Origin: Burkholderia sp. SRS-W-2-2016 | GTDB taxonomy: Bacteria > Pseudomonadota > Gammaproteobacteria > Burkholderiales > Burkholderiaceae | DNA: 64,000 nucleotides | Assembly (NCBI RefSeq): GCF_001931485.1 | Contig: NZ_MSDV01000018.1 | Span: forward strand, 62,001-126,000 | Reading direction: 5' to 3' | Shown: positions 17,412 to 28,256 of the stretch, one piece after another | How the letters are laid out: every line of letters starts with the position of its first letter | Position numbering within the stretch: the stretch's first letter is position 1 | Made by a program: the position numbers and the translations under genes | Notes under the pieces: generated by a model | The model's database searches: none | What the model was told of the DNA's origin: nothing | What the model saw: the letters and a program-made list of their open reading frames with translations, nothing else

Positions 17412-18691
17412 CGCTCGCGACCGATCAAAGCCAGCAAGGCCAGCAAAGCCAGCAACGCAACGACCGCTGCCTCGGCGCGCTGCAAGGCATCAAGGTGGTC
17501 GATCTGAGCCGCGTGCTCGGCGGCCCGTACTGCACGCAGGCGCTCGCCGATCACGGCGCGCAGGTGATCAAGCTCGAACCGCCGGACGGCGACGAAACCC
17601 GCGGCTGGGGTCCGCCGTTCTTCGGCGACACCGCGTGGTACTTCGCCGGCGTGAACCGCAACAAGCAGGGCATCGCGGTCGATCTGTCGTGCGACGAAGG
17701 CCGCGCGATCCTGTGGAAGCTGCTCGAAGACGCGGACGTGCTGGTCGAGAACTTCAAGCCCGGCACGCTGAAGCGCTGGGGGATGGATTACGAAGGGATC
17801 CTGAGCAAACGCTTTCCGAAGCTGATCCATTGCGCGGTGTCGGGCTTCGGCCCCGACGGTCCGCTCGGCGGTCTGCCCGGCTACGACGCGGCGATCCAGG
17901 CGATGACCGGCCTGATGAGCGTGAACGGCGAGCGCGACGGTCCGGCTACGCGAGTCGGTTTGCCGGTCGTCGATATGGTCACCGGTCTGAATGCGCTGGC
18001 CGGCATCCTGCTCGCGCTCGCCGAGCGCGCGAAGAGCGGGCGCGGCCAGTCGATCGATATCTCGCTGTACGACTGCGGCGTGTCGCTGCTGCATCCGCAT
18101 CTGCCGAACTATTTCGGCTCGGGCCGCACGCCGCAGCGCAGCGGCAACGCGCATCCGAACATCACGCCGTACGACAGCTACCGCACCGCGACCGCGCCGA
18201 TCTTTCTGGCGGTCGGCAACGACCGGCAGTTCGCGAAGCTGTGCGCGCATCTGGGCGCGCCCGAACTCGCCCAGGACCCGCGTTTTATCGATAACCGCAG
18301 CCGCTGCGGGCATCGCGAGCCGTTGAAGGCGGCGCTCGAAAGCCTGCTTGCGCAGCACGACTGCGAGCCGCTCGCGCAGCAGCTGATCCGGCTCGGCGTG
18401 CCGTGCGGCCCGGTGCAGACCGTCGACGTGGTCGCGCGCCATCCGCACACGCTGCATCGCCAGCTGGTGGTCGAGATGGGCGAGTATCGCGGCACCGCGT
18501 CGCCGATCAAGCTGTCGCGCACGCCGGCCACCTATCGCAGCGTGCCGCCGACGCTCGGCGCCGATACCCGCGACGTGCTCGACGCGCTCGGCATCGATGC
18601 CGATACGCAGCAGCGCTTGTTCGACGCGGGCGTGCTGAAGTCGGCCGAGCCGCAACTTGCAGTAGCCGAAGCGGAGGCGCTCAAAACCTGA
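17408..18691 (+). CDS. Class III CoA-transferase (CaiB/BaiF family)
   Basis: A 427-residue family III CoA-transferase. It moves CoA between a carboxylic acid and an acyl-CoA through aspartyl intermediates. Visible marks are the N-terminal LQGIKVVDLSRVLGGPYCTQ, ADHGAQVIKLEPP, ENFKPGTLKRWG, and the nucleophile Asp in LPGYDAAIQAMTG. GLPVVDMVTG and GRGQSIDISLYDC follow. The start ATG overlaps the stop of the acyl-CoA dehydrogenase. Together they would activate an organic acid as a CoA thioester and oxidise it. The acid imported by the next gene (an MHS transporter) is the likely substrate, but its identity cannot be read. Confidence 0.92.
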   Translation: MTLATDQSQQGQQSQQRNDRCLGALQGIKVVDLSRVLGGPYCTQALADHGAQVIKLEPPDGDETRGWGPPFFGDTAWYFAGVNRNKQGIAVDLSCDEGRAILWKLLEDADVLVENFKPGTLKRWGMDYEGILSKRFPKLIHCAVSGFGPDGPLGGLPGYDAAIQAMTGLMSVNGERDGPATRVGLPVVDMVTGLNALAGILLALAERAKSGRGQSIDISLYDCGVSLLHPHLPNYFGSGRTPQRSGNAHPNITPYDSYRTATAPIFLAVGNDRQFAKLCAHLGAPELAQDPRFIDNRSRCGHREPLKAALESLLAQHDCEPLAQQLIRLGVPCGPVQTVDVVARHPHTLHRQLVVEMGEYRGTASPIKLSRTPATYRSVPPTLGADTRDVLDALGIDADTQQRLFDAGVLKSAEPQLAVAEAEALKT

Positions 18692-18791
18692 CGCGTGGCC
18701 GCGGCGACGCGGCACGCTTTTGCGGCGACGGCACATAGAAAGCCGCGCCACCTCGCGCAGCACCCATGAGCAGTACCAGGAGCCAGACAAC

Positions 18792-20105
18792 ATGCACCGC
18801 GAACAAGACCACCATGCCGCGAGCCGGCAACCCACGCGCGCGGCAGCCGCCGCGTTCGTCGGCACCACGATCGAGTGGTACGACTTTTACATCTACGCGA
18901 CCGCCTCGGCGCTGATCTTCGGCAAGCTGTTCTTTCCGGGCAGCGATCCGTTCTTCGCGACGCTCGCCTCGTTCGGCACCTTCGCGGTCGGCTTCTTCGC
19001 GCGGCCGTTCGGCGGCCTCGTGTTCGGTCACCTGGGCGACCGGATCGGCCGCAAGCAGGCGCTGGTCGCGACGCTGGTCATCATGGGCGTCGGCACGGTC
19101 GGGATCGGCTTTCTGCCGACCTATGCGAGCGCGGGCGTGGCCGCGCCGGTGCTGCTGGTGCTGCTGCGGGTCGCGCAGGGCATCGCGATCGGCGGCGAGT
19201 GGGGCGGCGCGGTGCTGATGGCAAGCGAGCACGCGCCGAAGAACAAGCGCACCTTCTTCGCCTCGTTCGCGCAGCTCGGCAGCCCGGCCGGTCTGATCCT
19301 GTCGCTGCTGGCGTTCCGCGCGGTCACGTCGATGGACCAGGACGCGTTTCTCAGCTGGGGCTGGCGTCTGCCGTTCCTCGCCAGCGCGGTGCTGCTGCTG
19401 GTCGGTCTGGCGATCCGCGCGGGCGTCAACGAGTCGCCGGAATTCGCGGCGGTGAAGGAACAGCGCCGCGTCGCGACGCTGCCGGTCGCCGAAGTGGTGC
19501 GCGACGCGTGGCGCACCGTGCTGCTGTGCCTCGGCGCGAACGTGATCGGCGTGGCCGGCGCGTGGTTCGTCAACACCTTCATGCTCAACTACACGACGCA
19601 GACGCTGGGCCTCGACCGCAAGCTGATTCTCGACAGCCTGTTCGTGGTCGCGTTCATCCAGCTGTTCACGCAGCTCGGCTCGGGCTGGTTCGCGCAGCGC
19701 ATCGGCACCGGACGCTTCCTGAAAGGCGCGGCCGCGCTCGCGATGCTGTCGCCGTATCCGATGTTCGCGCTGGTGTCGACCGGCCGGCCGGTGGCGATCG
19801 TGGTCGGCATCGCGCTCGCGGTGATGTGCATGTCGAGCTCGTATGCGGTGATGGCCGGCTTCATGTCGACCGCGTTCCCGGTGCGGGTGCGCTACTCGGC
19901 GATCTCGCTGTCGTACCAGATGTGCGCGGCGCTGGCCGGCGGACTGACGCCGCTGATCGGCACGGTGCTCGCGCACCGGTATCCGGGCGCGTGGTGGCCG
20001 CTGGCGGTGTTCTATACGTGCCTCGCCGGGGTGTCGCTGGTGTGTATCGGCACGCTGGAGCGGCGCAAGCGCACGCTGATGGCGGGAGTCGCCGAGGCGG
20101 CCTGA
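18792..20105 (+). CDS. MFS transporter, metabolite:H+ symporter (MHS) family
   Basis: A 437-residue inner-membrane transporter with about 12 membrane segments. It has the MHS opening (AAFVGTTIEWYDFYIYATAS), the GHLGDRIGRKQAL loop between segments 2 and 3, and GGEWGGAVLMASEH. MHS members import carboxylates and related acids with protons (citrate, alpha-ketoglutarate, shikimate, proline betaine). The start at 18792 is preceded by CAGGAG. It follows the CoA-transferase on the same strand, 100 bp downstream, so it probably supplies the substrate of that pathway. Confidence 0.92.
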   Translation: MHREQDHHAASRQPTRAAAAAFVGTTIEWYDFYIYATASALIFGKLFFPGSDPFFATLASFGTFAVGFFARPFGGLVFGHLGDRIGRKQALVATLVIMGVGTVGIGFLPTYASAGVAAPVLLVLLRVAQGIAIGGEWGGAVLMASEHAPKNKRTFFASFAQLGSPAGLILSLLAFRAVTSMDQDAFLSWGWRLPFLASAVLLLVGLAIRAGVNESPEFAAVKEQRRVATLPVAEVVRDAWRTVLLCLGANVIGVAGAWFVNTFMLNYTTQTLGLDRKLILDSLFVVAFIQLFTQLGSGWFAQRIGTGRFLKGAAALAMLSPYPMFALVSTGRPVAIVVGIALAVMCMSSSYAVMAGFMSTAFPVRVRYSAISLSYQMCAALAGGLTPLIGTVLAHRYPGAWWPLAVFYTCLAGVSLVCIGTLERRKRTLMAGVAEAA

Positions 20106-20279
20106 GGTTTGGCAACGGGCGCCCGGCTTTGCGGGTGAACGGGCGGCGGGGCGGCGCAGGCTGTCCCGCCGCTTTGTCGTTAACCCCAGGACATGCGCAC
20201 GTCGCAAAATGTCATCCTCAAGCGCGCGGAAATTCACCCGTTAAGCATGGGTGGACCGACTAACGACGGGGGCTTCATC

Positions 20280-21842
20280 ATGAACCGGTTTCGTTCGCTG
20301 GGCGTGGCGACGGGCGCCGCGCAACTGGCCAGCGCCGACATCCTCAGCCGCATCGGCACGGCTTCGCGCCGGCCCGGCGCGGCCTGTCCATTCGATCTGA
20401 TTCTCGAGCCGCGCGCGTGGCAGGGGCCGGCCGCGCCCGACCCGAGCGACCCGCGCTTCAAGATCCACGTGTTCGACACGCTGCGCGGCTTCGAAAAGCG
20501 CGGCGTCGATGCGATCGTGCTGCCGTGCTTTCTGAGCCATACCTTTATCGACGAACTCGCGGCCAACCTCACGGTGCCGGTCGCCAACATCATGACGGCG
20601 CTGTCCGCGCACGTGCGGCGCACCTATCCGTCGGCGCGGCGGATCGGCGTGCTGACGTCGGCGGCGATCCGCGCGAACGGATTGTTCGAGCGGTATTTCG
20701 AGGCGGGCGTTGGGGGCGGCGTCGGGGGCGGCGCCGAGGCCGGCGGGTTCGAGGTCCGCTATCCGCGCGACGCGGCCGGGTTCGACTGCGTGACGAGCGC
20801 GGTCTACGGCGACGAGGGAATTCGCCACGGCCGTCTGTACGGCCGGCCGCTCGAACTGCTGCGCGCGGCCTGCGCCGATCTGGTCGCGCAGGGCGTCGAC
20901 GTGATCGTGCCGGGGCTCGCGGAAATCGGCATGCTGCTGCGCGCGCTAGGACCGCTCGACGTGCCGCTGGTCGACACGAACCAGGTCTACGCGCGCTACG
21001 TCGCGGCGGCCCGCTATCCGCATCCGCAGCCGGCGTTCCGGATCGGCGTGGTCGGCGGAATCGGGCCGGCCGCGACCGTCGATTTTCTCGGCAAGCTGGT
21101 GCGCAACACGCCGGCCGCGCGCGATCAGGATCACCTGAAGGTGATCGTCGAGCAGAACCCGCAGATTCCGGATCGCACCGACGCGCTGCTCGGTGGCGGC
21201 GACGACCCGACGCTCGCGCTGTACGCCGCGTGCAAGACGCTGGAGGAGAGCGGCGCCGATCTGATCGCGATGCCGTGCAATACCGCGCATGCGTTCGTCG
21301 AGCGGATCCAGCCGGCGCTGCGGGTGCCGATCGTCAATATGCTCGGCTGCACCGCCGATTATCTGCGCGACACTTTCCCGGAACTGCGCGAGGTCGGCGT
21401 GCTGGGGACGACCGGCACGCTCGCGAGCCGCGTCTACGAACACGCGCTCGACGCGCGCGGTTTCGTGCAGGTCGCGCCGTCGGCGGCCGCGCAGGCGCGG
21501 CTGATGAACGCGATCTACGGGCCGCGCGGCGCGAAGGCCGGCTACACGTCGGGCGAATGCTGCGACGACCTCGCGGCGGCGCTCGACGATCTGGTCGGGC
21601 AGGGCGTGCAGGTGATCGTGCTCGCGTGCACGGAGTTGCCGCTGCTGCTGCGCGAGCCGGTGATCGCGTGCCCGGGCGGGCGGGTGGTGCGGCTCGTCGA
21701 CCCGACCGAGGTGCTGGCCAGGCGCTGTGTCGCGTACGCGCTCGGCGACCGGGCCGCGTGGCAGGGCCGCGCCGAGTGTGCGACCGCCTCTACGGCTGCG
21801 CCGGTGGCGAAGCGCTCGCAAGTGGAAAGCGCGGTCGGCTAG
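20280..21842 (+). CDS. Tandem fusion of two Asp/Glu-racemase-like domains, N-terminal copy degenerate
   Basis: 520 residues made of two Asp/Glu racemase-superfamily domains. The family uses two Cys residues for cofactor-free proton transfer (racemases, maleate isomerase, arylmalonate decarboxylase). The C-terminal domain (from FRIGVVGGIGPAATVDF) keeps both, in MPCNTAHAF and VLACTELPLL. The N-terminal domain keeps the first (LPCFLSHTF), but the second position reads VPGLAEIGMLL, with Cys replaced by Leu. The N-terminal half is therefore probably structural or regulatory. ATG 20280 has a GGGGG run upstream; ATG 20193 and 20247 are in-frame alternatives. A Gly-rich insert (GVGGGVGGG) lies in the first half. 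It is the last gene of the putative organic-acid cassette. Confidence 0.85.
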   Translation: MNRFRSLGVATGAAQLASADILSRIGTASRRPGAACPFDLILEPRAWQGPAAPDPSDPRFKIHVFDTLRGFEKRGVDAIVLPCFLSHTFIDELAANLTVPVANIMTALSAHVRRTYPSARRIGVLTSAAIRANGLFERYFEAGVGGGVGGGAEAGGFEVRYPRDAAGFDCVTSAVYGDEGIRHGRLYGRPLELLRAACADLVAQGVDVIVPGLAEIGMLLRALGPLDVPLVDTNQVYARYVAAARYPHPQPAFRIGVVGGIGPAATVDFLGKLVRNTPAARDQDHLKVIVEQNPQIPDRTDALLGGGDDPTLALYAACKTLEESGADLIAMPCNTAHAFVERIQPALRVPIVNMLGCTADYLRDTFPELREVGVLGTTGTLASRVYEHALDARGFVQVAPSAAAQARLMNAIYGPRGAKAGYTSGECCDDLAAALDDLVGQGVQVIVLACTELPLLLREPVIACPGGRVVRLVDPTEVLARRCVAYALGDRAAWQGRAECATASTAAPVAKRSQVESAVG

Positions 21843-22013
21843 CCGGGATGCGGGTTTTTCGTCGTTTTTGCTCCGGCGCTTTGCCGTTCTTTCGCTAGCT
21901 GATCACAGCCGGGCAGCGCGCCCCACGCCGGCTTCCGCTGCGCCTCTGGCCCCGTTTCCCGCTCGCGCCGTTTCCCGCCATCCCGCTGGCAACGCCCGTT
22001 CCAGCGGGCGTCA

Positions 22014-22042
22014 TGGAAAACTGTATAAACATACAGTATAGT
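22014..22042 (+). promoter_or_regulatory. Candidate promoter of the large uvrA gene
   Basis: TGGAAA at 22014-22019 and TATAGT at 22037-22042 are separated by exactly 17 bases. They match four and five of six positions of the sigma-70 -35 and -10 consensus. The spacer is filled by the LexA box, about 120 bp upstream of the uvrA start. Confidence 0.55.
22021..22036. promoter_or_regulatory. LexA (SOS) box
   Basis: CTGTATAAACATACAG is a full match to CTGT-N8-ACAG, the LexA operator known from gamma- and beta-proteobacteria. It lies between the -35 and -10 elements of the candidate promoter. LexA binding here would block RNA polymerase and place the downstream gene in the SOS regulon. Confidence 0.85.
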
Positions 22043-22162
22043 ATCCCGTTGCAACCAGGCAGCGGGCGCGGCACGCGACTTGCCTGCCCCCTAGCGCCGC
22101 GCCGCCATCGCGCGCGGCGCCGATTTCACCGAACTTGCGCGGTCGCGAGCCGGCCGTGAGAG

Positions 22163-25100
22163 GTGATCCACTCCTTCAGACGGTCGGAAAAATTGTCCTC
22201 GAACGACGCTACCCGTGACACCCCCGCTGGCGAGGCCAGCCGCACTCCCAAAGGCACGATCCGCATTCGCGGCGCGCGCCAGCACAACCTGAAAAACGTC
22301 GACCTCGACGTGCGCACCGGCGAAATGACGGTCGTCACCGGGCCGTCGGGCTCCGGCAAATCGAGCCTCGTGTTCGACACGCTGTACGCGGAAGGCCAGC
22401 GCCGCTACGTCGAAACCTTCAGCGCGTATGCGCGCCAGTTTCTCGACCGGATGGACCGCCCGCAGGTGGACCGGGTCGACGGCGTGCCGCCGGCCATCGC
22501 GATCGACCAGACCAACCCGGTGCGCAGCTCGCGCTCCACGGTCGGCACGATGACCGAGCTGAACGACCACCTGAAGCTGCTGTACGCGCGCGCGGCCGAG
22601 CTGTTCGACCGCCAGACCGCGCACCCGGTGCGGCACGACACGCCGGAAACGATCTACGCGGAACTGCTGGAGCGCACCGCGAAGGACGAACCGCGCCTCG
22701 TCGTCACGTTCCCGGTCGAGCTGCCCGAGTCGGCGTCCGAGCAGGAAGTCGAGCAATGGCTGTCGGCGAGCGGCTACACGCGCGTGCAGGCGCAGCGCGA
22801 AGTCGAATCGCCGACCGGTAAGCGCAAGCTGCTCGACGTCGTTGCCGACCGTTTCCGCCTCAGTTCGGTCGACAAGGCCCGCGCGGTCGAAGCGATCGAG
22901 GCGTCGCTCAAGCGCGGCGGCGGGCGCGTCAACATCTACGTGCTGCCGGCCACGTCGGACGAGCCGCAGGCGCCCGAAGCCGAACCGCGCATCTGGCGTT
23001 TCTCCACCGGTCTGCACAGCCCCGACAGCGATCTGCGTTACGCGGACCCGCAGCCGGCGCTGTTCTCGTTCAACTCGGCCTACGGCGCGTGCGACGTATG
23101 CCGCGGCTTTGGCCGCGTGATCGGCGTCGACCTCGGCCTCGTGATTCCGGACGCGCGCAAGACGCTGCGCGAAGGCGCGGTCAAGCCGATGCAGACACCC
23201 GCGTGGAAGGAGTGTCAGGACGACCTGATGCGCTACGCGGCCAAGGCCGACATCCGCCGTGACACGCCGTGGGGGCAGCTGAGCGAGCGCGAACGCGACT
23301 GGGTGATCAATGGCTCGCCGGACTGGAACGGCAAGTGGCAAACGCATTGGTATGGCGTGCGGCGCTTCTTCGAGTATCTGGAATCGAAGGCGTACAAGAT
23401 GCATATCCGCGTGCTGCTGTCGAAGTACCGCAGCTACACGCCGTGCGAAACCTGCGGCGGCGCGCGCCTGAAGACCGAATCGCTGCTGTGGCGGCTGGGC
23501 AGCAAGGCCAACGCGGACGAGGTCCTCGCGCCCGCGCAGCGCTTCCTGCCGCGCGGCGTGCAATGGCGGCGCGAGCAGCTCGAAGCGCTGCCGGGTCTGA
23601 CCGTGCACGATCTGATGCTGCTGCCGATCGAACGAATCCGCCGCTTCTTCGACGACATCACGCTGCCGAGCGCATTGCTCGACGACGCGCTGAAACTGCT
23701 GCTCGCCGAAGTGCGCACGCGCCTCAAATATCTGTGCGACGTCGGCCTCGGCTATCTGACGCTGGACCGCCAGAGCCGCACGTTGTCGGGCGGCGAGGTG
23801 CAGCGGATCAACCTGACCACCGCACTCGGCACGTCGCTGACCAAGACGCTGTTCGTGCTCGACGAGCCGAGCATCGGCCTGCATCCGCGCGACCTGAACC
23901 GGATCGTCGAGGCGATGCACCGGCTGCGCGACGCCGGCAATACGCTGGTGGTGGTCGAACACGATCCGTCGGTGATGCTCGCGGCGGACCGGCTGATCGA
24001 TATGGGCCCGGGTCCGGGCGAACGCGGCGGCTCGATTATTTTCGACGGCGCGCCGAACGCGATTCGCGGCTCCGGCACGCTGACCGGCGAATACCTGGGC
24101 GGGCGCCGCCATGTCGCGGATGCCGCGCACTGGTCGCGTCGCGCGGTCGATGCGGACACGCCGCGCATCGTGCTCGAAGGCGCGACCGAACACAATCTGC
24201 GCGACGTGACGGTCGAGATTCCGTTGCAGCGGCTGGTCTGCGTGACCGGCGTGTCGGGTTCCGGTAAATCGACGCTGTTGCAGGACGTGCTGTATCCGGC
24301 AATGGCGCGTCACTTCGGCATCGCGACCGAGTCGCCGGGCGCGTACCGCAGCCTGCGCGGCGCGGACCAGGTGACCGACGTGGTGTTCGTCGACCAGTCG
24401 CCGATCGGCAAGACCGCGCGCTCGAATCCGGCCAGCTACGTCGGCGCGTTCGACGAAATCCGCAAGCTGTTCGCCAAGGCGCCGCTCGCGCAGCAGCGCG
24501 GCTACAGCGCCGGGATGTTCAGCTTCAACTCGGGCGACGGCCGTTGCCCGACCTGCGGCGGCTCCGGTTTCGAACACATCGAAATGCAGTTCCTCAGCGA
24601 CGTGTATCTGCGCTGCCCGGATTGCGACGGCCGCCGTTATCGCGCGGAACTGCTCGAAGTGAAGATCGAGCGCGGCACGCCGGCGCGCGCGCTTTCGATT
24701 GCCGACGTGCTGGAGCTGACCGTCAGCGAGGCCGCCGCGTACTTCGCGAAGGACGCCGAAGTATTGCGCGTGCTGCAGCCGATCGTCGACGTCGGTCTCG
24801 AATACGTGAAGCTCGGCCAGCCGGTGCCCACACTCTCGGGCGGCGAGGCGCAGCGTCTGAAGCTCGCGGGTTTTCTCGCCGAATCGGCGCAGGCGCGCAG
24901 CCCGCGCGGCGCGAAGCAGGCGCTGCCCAAGCGTCTGTTCATGTTCGACGAGCCGACCACGGGCCTGCATTTCGACGACATCGCGAAACTGATGCAGGCG
25001 TTCGGCAAGTTGCTCGCGAGCGGTCATTCGCTGATCGTGATCGAACACAATCTCGACGTGATCCGCGCGGCCGACTGGCTGATCGACCTCGGCCCCGAAG

Positions 25101-28100
25101 GCGGCGACGGCGGCGGCCTCGTGCTGTGCGCGGGCACCCCGGACGAGGTCAAAGCCTGCGCCGGTTCGCATACCGGCGAGGCGCTGGTCCAGTACGACCG
25201 CGCGATGGCGTCGATGAGCGCCGCGCGTGAGGGCGCCAGCGCGTTCGACGACGACACCACGCTGCACGGCATCCCGCTGCAAAAGGCGCTTAGCGCGGCG
25301 CGCGCACGGCGCGCGATCGAAGGCGAGGACGTGGTGCGCATCGTCAATGCGCGCGAGCACAACCTGAAGGCGCTCGACGTCGATATCCCGCACGGCAAGT
25401 TCAACGTGATCACCGGCGTGTCCGGCTCGGGCAAATCGACGCTCGCGTTCGACATCCTGTTCCATGAAGGCCAGCGCCGTTACCTCGAATCGCTGAACGC
25501 GTACGCGCGCTCGATCGTGCAGCCGGCCGGCCGTCCCGAAGTGGATGCGGTGTACGGCATTCCGCCGACCGTCGCAATCGAGCAGCGGCTCTCGCGCGGC
25601 GGCCGCAAGAGTACCGTCGCGACGACCTCGGAGGTGTGGCACTTCCTGCGTCTGCTGTACGTGAAGCTCGGCTTGCAGCATTGCGTGCACGACGGCACGC
25701 CGGTCACGTCGCAAAGCGCCGAGTCGATCGCCGCGCAGTTGTTGCGCGATCACAAGGGCCAGCATGTCGGTTTCCTCGCGCCGCTGGTCGTCAATCGCAA
25801 GGGCGTTTATACGGATCTGGCGAAGTGGGCGAAGGCGCGCGGCAATACTCACTTGCGTGTCGACGGCGAATTCGTGCCGGTCGATCCGTGGCCGAAGCTC
25901 GACCGCTTCCGCGAACACACGATCGAGCTGCCGGTCGCCGATCTCGTGATCTCAGCGGATCACGAAGCGGAACTGCGCACCGCGCTCGAACAGACGCTCG
26001 ACGCCGGCAAGGGCGTGATGCATCTGCTCGCGCCGCTCGACGGCCTGCACGCGGCGATCAACAACGGCCACTCCACGACGCAGCTCGGCGCGGTGAAGGT
26101 GCTGTCCACCAAGCGCGCGTGTCCCGAGTGCGGCACCAGCTACCCGGAACTCGATCCGCGCATGTTCTCGTACAACAGCAAGCACGGCTGGTGTACGAGC
26201 TGCGTCGGCACCGGCCTCGCGCTGACCCGCGAGCAGCGCGCCGCGTACGACGACACGGTTACCGCCGACGACAATCGCGGCCGCGAACAGAGCCTGCCGT
26301 CGGAAGAGCAGGAACCGGAAGGGCTGGTCGACGAGCCGTGCGGCGATTGCGGCGGCACGCGTCTGAATCCGGTCGCGCGCGCGGTCACGTTCGACACCCA
26401 GGCGATCACCGACGTCGCGCAATGGACCGTGTCCGACACGCGCGCATGGATCGATACGCTGGAGATGACCGGCCGCGACGCCGAAATCGCCCGCGACGTG
26501 GTCAGCGAAATCGGCAGCCGTCTGCAATTTCTCGAAGAAGTCGGGCTCGGCTATCTGAGCCTCGACCGCGCGGCGCCGAGTCTGTCGGGCGGCGAGGCGC
26601 AGCGCATCCGGCTCGCCGCGCAACTCGGCAGCAACCTGCAGGGCGTGTGCTACGTGCTCGACGAGCCGACCATCGGCCTGCATCCGCGCGACAACCAGAT
26701 CCTGCTGAACGCGCTGCGCAAGCTCGGCGACAAGGGCAATACGCTGGTCGTCGTCGAACACGACGAGGACACGATCCGGCGCGCGGATCACATCATCGAT
26801 ATCGGTCCGGGCGCCGGCAAGCGCGGCGGCTCGCTGATCGCGCAGGGCAGCGTCGCGGATCTGTCCGCGCAGCCCGATTCGCTGACCGGGCGCTTCCTCG
26901 CGCAGCCGATCGTGCATCCGCTGCAACCGCGTCGCGAAGTCGTTGCGGCCGGTAAGCGCACGGCCGCGGTGCCGGAGAACTGGCTGACCGTGCACGGCGG
27001 CAAGCTGCACAACCTGCGCGACGTGACGGTCGGCATTCCGCTCGGGCGGCTGGTCGCGGTCACCGGCGTCAGCGGTTCGGGCAAGTCGACGCTCGCGCGC
27101 GACGTGCTGATGACCAACCTGCTCGACGCGGTCGGCCGCTCGGTGCTGTCGTCGCCGGCCACTCGCCGTGCGCGCGCGGCAGCCGAAGACAAGCCGGCGG
27201 CCAACCGGCGCTCCAGCGTGCTCGCGCGCAGCGCGCCGCGTGCGCCGCTGAACGTCACGCACAACTGGCAGGGCTGCGAGTCGATCAGCGGCTGGGAGAG
27301 CATCGACCGCGTGCTCGAAGTCGATCAGACGCCGATCGGCAAGACCCCGCGTTCGTGCCCGGCCACCTACATCGGCGTGTGGGACGCGATCCGCAAGCTG
27401 TTCGCGGGCACGCTGGAAGCGCGCGCGCGCGGCTATACCGCGTCGCGCTTCTCGTTCAATACCGGCGACGGGCGTTGCCCGGCCTGCGAAGGCCAGGGCG
27501 TGCGCACGATCGGCATGAGCTTCCTGCCCGACGTGAAGGTGCCGTGCGATGTCTGTCACGGCCAGCGCTTCAATCCGGAGACGCTCGCGGTTACGTGGCG
27601 CGGCAAGAACATCGGCGACGTGCTGACGATGGAAATCGACGAAGCGGTCGAGTTCTTCGCGTCGATCACCAACATCGGTCATCCGTTGCAATTGATGAAG
27701 GACGTCGGGCTCGGCTATCTGACGCTCGGCCAGCCGTCGCCGACGCTGTCGGGCGGCGAGGCGCAGCGGATCAAGCTGGTCACCGAGCTGAGCAAGGTGC
27801 GCGACGACATCACGCGACGCGGCCAGAAACCGCCGCACACGCTGTACGTGCTCGACGAACCGACGGTCGGCCTGCATATGGCCGACGTCGCGAAGCTGAT
27901 CCGCGTGCTGCATCGGTTGGCCGACGGCGGTCATAGCGTGATCGTGATCGAGCACGATCTGGATGTGATCGCCGAGGCGGACTGGGTAATCGACCTCGGG
28001 CCGGAAGGCGGTGTGGGCGGCGGCACGATCGTCGCGGCGACCGATCCCGACAGCCTGTCGCGGGTCGCCGCGAGCCATACCGGCGCCGCGTTGCGGCCGG

Positions 28101-28156
28101 TGCTGGCGCGCACGGCCAACGTGGAGTCGCTGGCGGGGGAAGGGACCCACGGTTGA
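22163..28156 (+). CDS. uvrA: Double-length UvrA family protein with four ABC ATPase modules
   Basis: 1997 residues, about twice a normal UvrA (about 940). It reads as two UvrA proteins in tandem. Walker A motifs are near residues 60 (GPSGSGKSS), 696, 1085 and 1635 (GVSGSGKST). LSGGE signatures are near 541, 891, 1474 and 1862, and Walker B/DEP motifs near 565, 927, 1497 and 1895. Cys pairs of the zinc modules are visible (CDVCRG/CETCGG, CPTCGG/CPDCDG, CPECG..CTSC/CGDCGG, CPACEG/CDVCHG). UvrA dimers recognise DNA damage for nucleotide excision repair; here one chain carries the equivalent of a dimer. The start is GTG 22163 after GAGAG; TTG 22193 is an alternative. A LexA box upstream indicates SOS induction. 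This is probably a second UvrA besides the canonical one elsewhere. Confidence 0.93.
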   Translation: MIHSFRRSEKLSSNDATRDTPAGEASRTPKGTIRIRGARQHNLKNVDLDVRTGEMTVVTGPSGSGKSSLVFDTLYAEGQRRYVETFSAYARQFLDRMDRPQVDRVDGVPPAIAIDQTNPVRSSRSTVGTMTELNDHLKLLYARAAELFDRQTAHPVRHDTPETIYAELLERTAKDEPRLVVTFPVELPESASEQEVEQWLSASGYTRVQAQREVESPTGKRKLLDVVADRFRLSSVDKARAVEAIEASLKRGGGRVNIYVLPATSDEPQAPEAEPRIWRFSTGLHSPDSDLRYADPQPALFSFNSAYGACDVCRGFGRVIGVDLGLVIPDARKTLREGAVKPMQTPAWKECQDDLMRYAAKADIRRDTPWGQLSERERDWVINGSPDWNGKWQTHWYGVRRFFEYLESKAYKMHIRVLLSKYRSYTPCETCGGARLKTESLLWRLGSKANADEVLAPAQRFLPRGVQWRREQLEALPGLTVHDLMLLPIERIRRFFDDITLPSALLDDALKLLLAEVRTRLKYLCDVGLGYLTLDRQSRTLSGGEVQRINLTTALGTSLTKTLFVLDEPSIGLHPRDLNRIVEAMHRLRDAGNTLVVVEHDPSVMLAADRLIDMGPGPGERGGSIIFDGAPNAIRGSGTLTGEYLGGRRHVADAAHWSRRAVDADTPRIVLEGATEHNLRDVTVEIPLQRLVCVTGVSGSGKSTLLQDVLYPAMARHFGIATESPGAYRSLRGADQVTDVVFVDQSPIGKTARSNPASYVGAFDEIRKLFAKAPLAQQRGYSAGMFSFNSGDGRCPTCGGSGFEHIEMQFLSDVYLRCPDCDGRRYRAELLEVKIERGTPARALSIADVLELTVSEAAAYFAKDAEVLRVLQPIVDVGLEYVKLGQPVPTLSGGEAQRLKLAGFLAESAQARSPRGAKQALPKRLFMFDEPTTGLHFDDIAKLMQAFGKLLASGHSLIVIEHNLDVIRAADWLIDLGPEGGDGGGLVLCAGTPDEVKACAGSHTGEALVQYDRAMASMSAAREGASAFDDDTTLHGIPLQKALSAARARRAIEGEDVVRIVNAREHNLKALDVDIPHGKFNVITGVSGSGKSTLAFDILFHEGQRRYLESLNAYARSIVQPAGRPEVDAVYGIPPTVAIEQRLSRGGRKSTVATTSEVWHFLRLLYVKLGLQHCVHDGTPVTSQSAESIAAQLLRDHKGQHVGFLAPLVVNRKGVYTDLAKWAKARGNTHLRVDGEFVPVDPWPKLDRFREHTIELPVADLVISADHEAELRTALEQTLDAGKGVMHLLAPLDGLHAAINNGHSTTQLGAVKVLSTKRACPECGTSYPELDPRMFSYNSKHGWCTSCVGTGLALTREQRAAYDDTVTADDNRGREQSLPSEEQEPEGLVDEPCGDCGGTRLNPVARAVTFDTQAITDVAQWTVSDTRAWIDTLEMTGRDAEIARDVVSEIGSRLQFLEEVGLGYLSLDRAAPSLSGGEAQRIRLAAQLGSNLQGVCYVLDEPTIGLHPRDNQILLNALRKLGDKGNTLVVVEHDEDTIRRADHIIDIGPGAGKRGGSLIAQGSVADLSAQPDSLTGRFLAQPIVHPLQPRREVVAAGKRTAAVPENWLTVHGGKLHNLRDVTVGIPLGRLVAVTGVSGSGKSTLARDVLMTNLLDAVGRSVLSSPATRRARAAAEDKPAANRRSSVLARSAPRAPLNVTHNWQGCESISGWESIDRVLEVDQTPIGKTPRSCPATYIGVWDAIRKLFAGTLEARARGYTASRFSFNTGDGRCPACEGQGVRTIGMSFLPDVKVPCDVCHGQRFNPETLAVTWRGKNIGDVLTMEIDEAVEFFASITNIGHPLQLMKDVGLGYLTLGQPSPTLSGGEAQRIKLVTELSKVRDDITRRGQKPPHTLYVLDEPTVGLHMADVAKLIRVLHRLADGGHSVIVIEHDLDVIAEADWVIDLGPEGGVGGGTIVAATDPDSLSRVAASHTGAALRPVLARTANVESLAGEGTHG

Positions 28157-28207
28157 GTTGAGTCGCCAGGAGGCTGAAGCACTGCCGCGGCCTCCGTAGG
28201 CGTTCTA

Positions 28208-28256
28208 TCGGGCCGCTGTTGCAACCGCGTGGGTTGCAACAGCGGCCCGAAATTTT
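28208..28256 (+). terminator. Strong intrinsic terminator after uvrA
   Basis: A perfect 19-bp inverted repeat (arms 28208-28226 and 28232-28250) with a five-base loop is followed by AATTTT. It lies about 50 bases after the uvrA stop. Confidence 0.85.

Noticed and set aside
22091..25918. 1275-codon open frame antisense to uvrA
   Set aside because: The product is an Arg/His/Ala-rich shadow of the UvrA reading frame, with no recognisable domain. UvrA motifs are intact on the plus strand.
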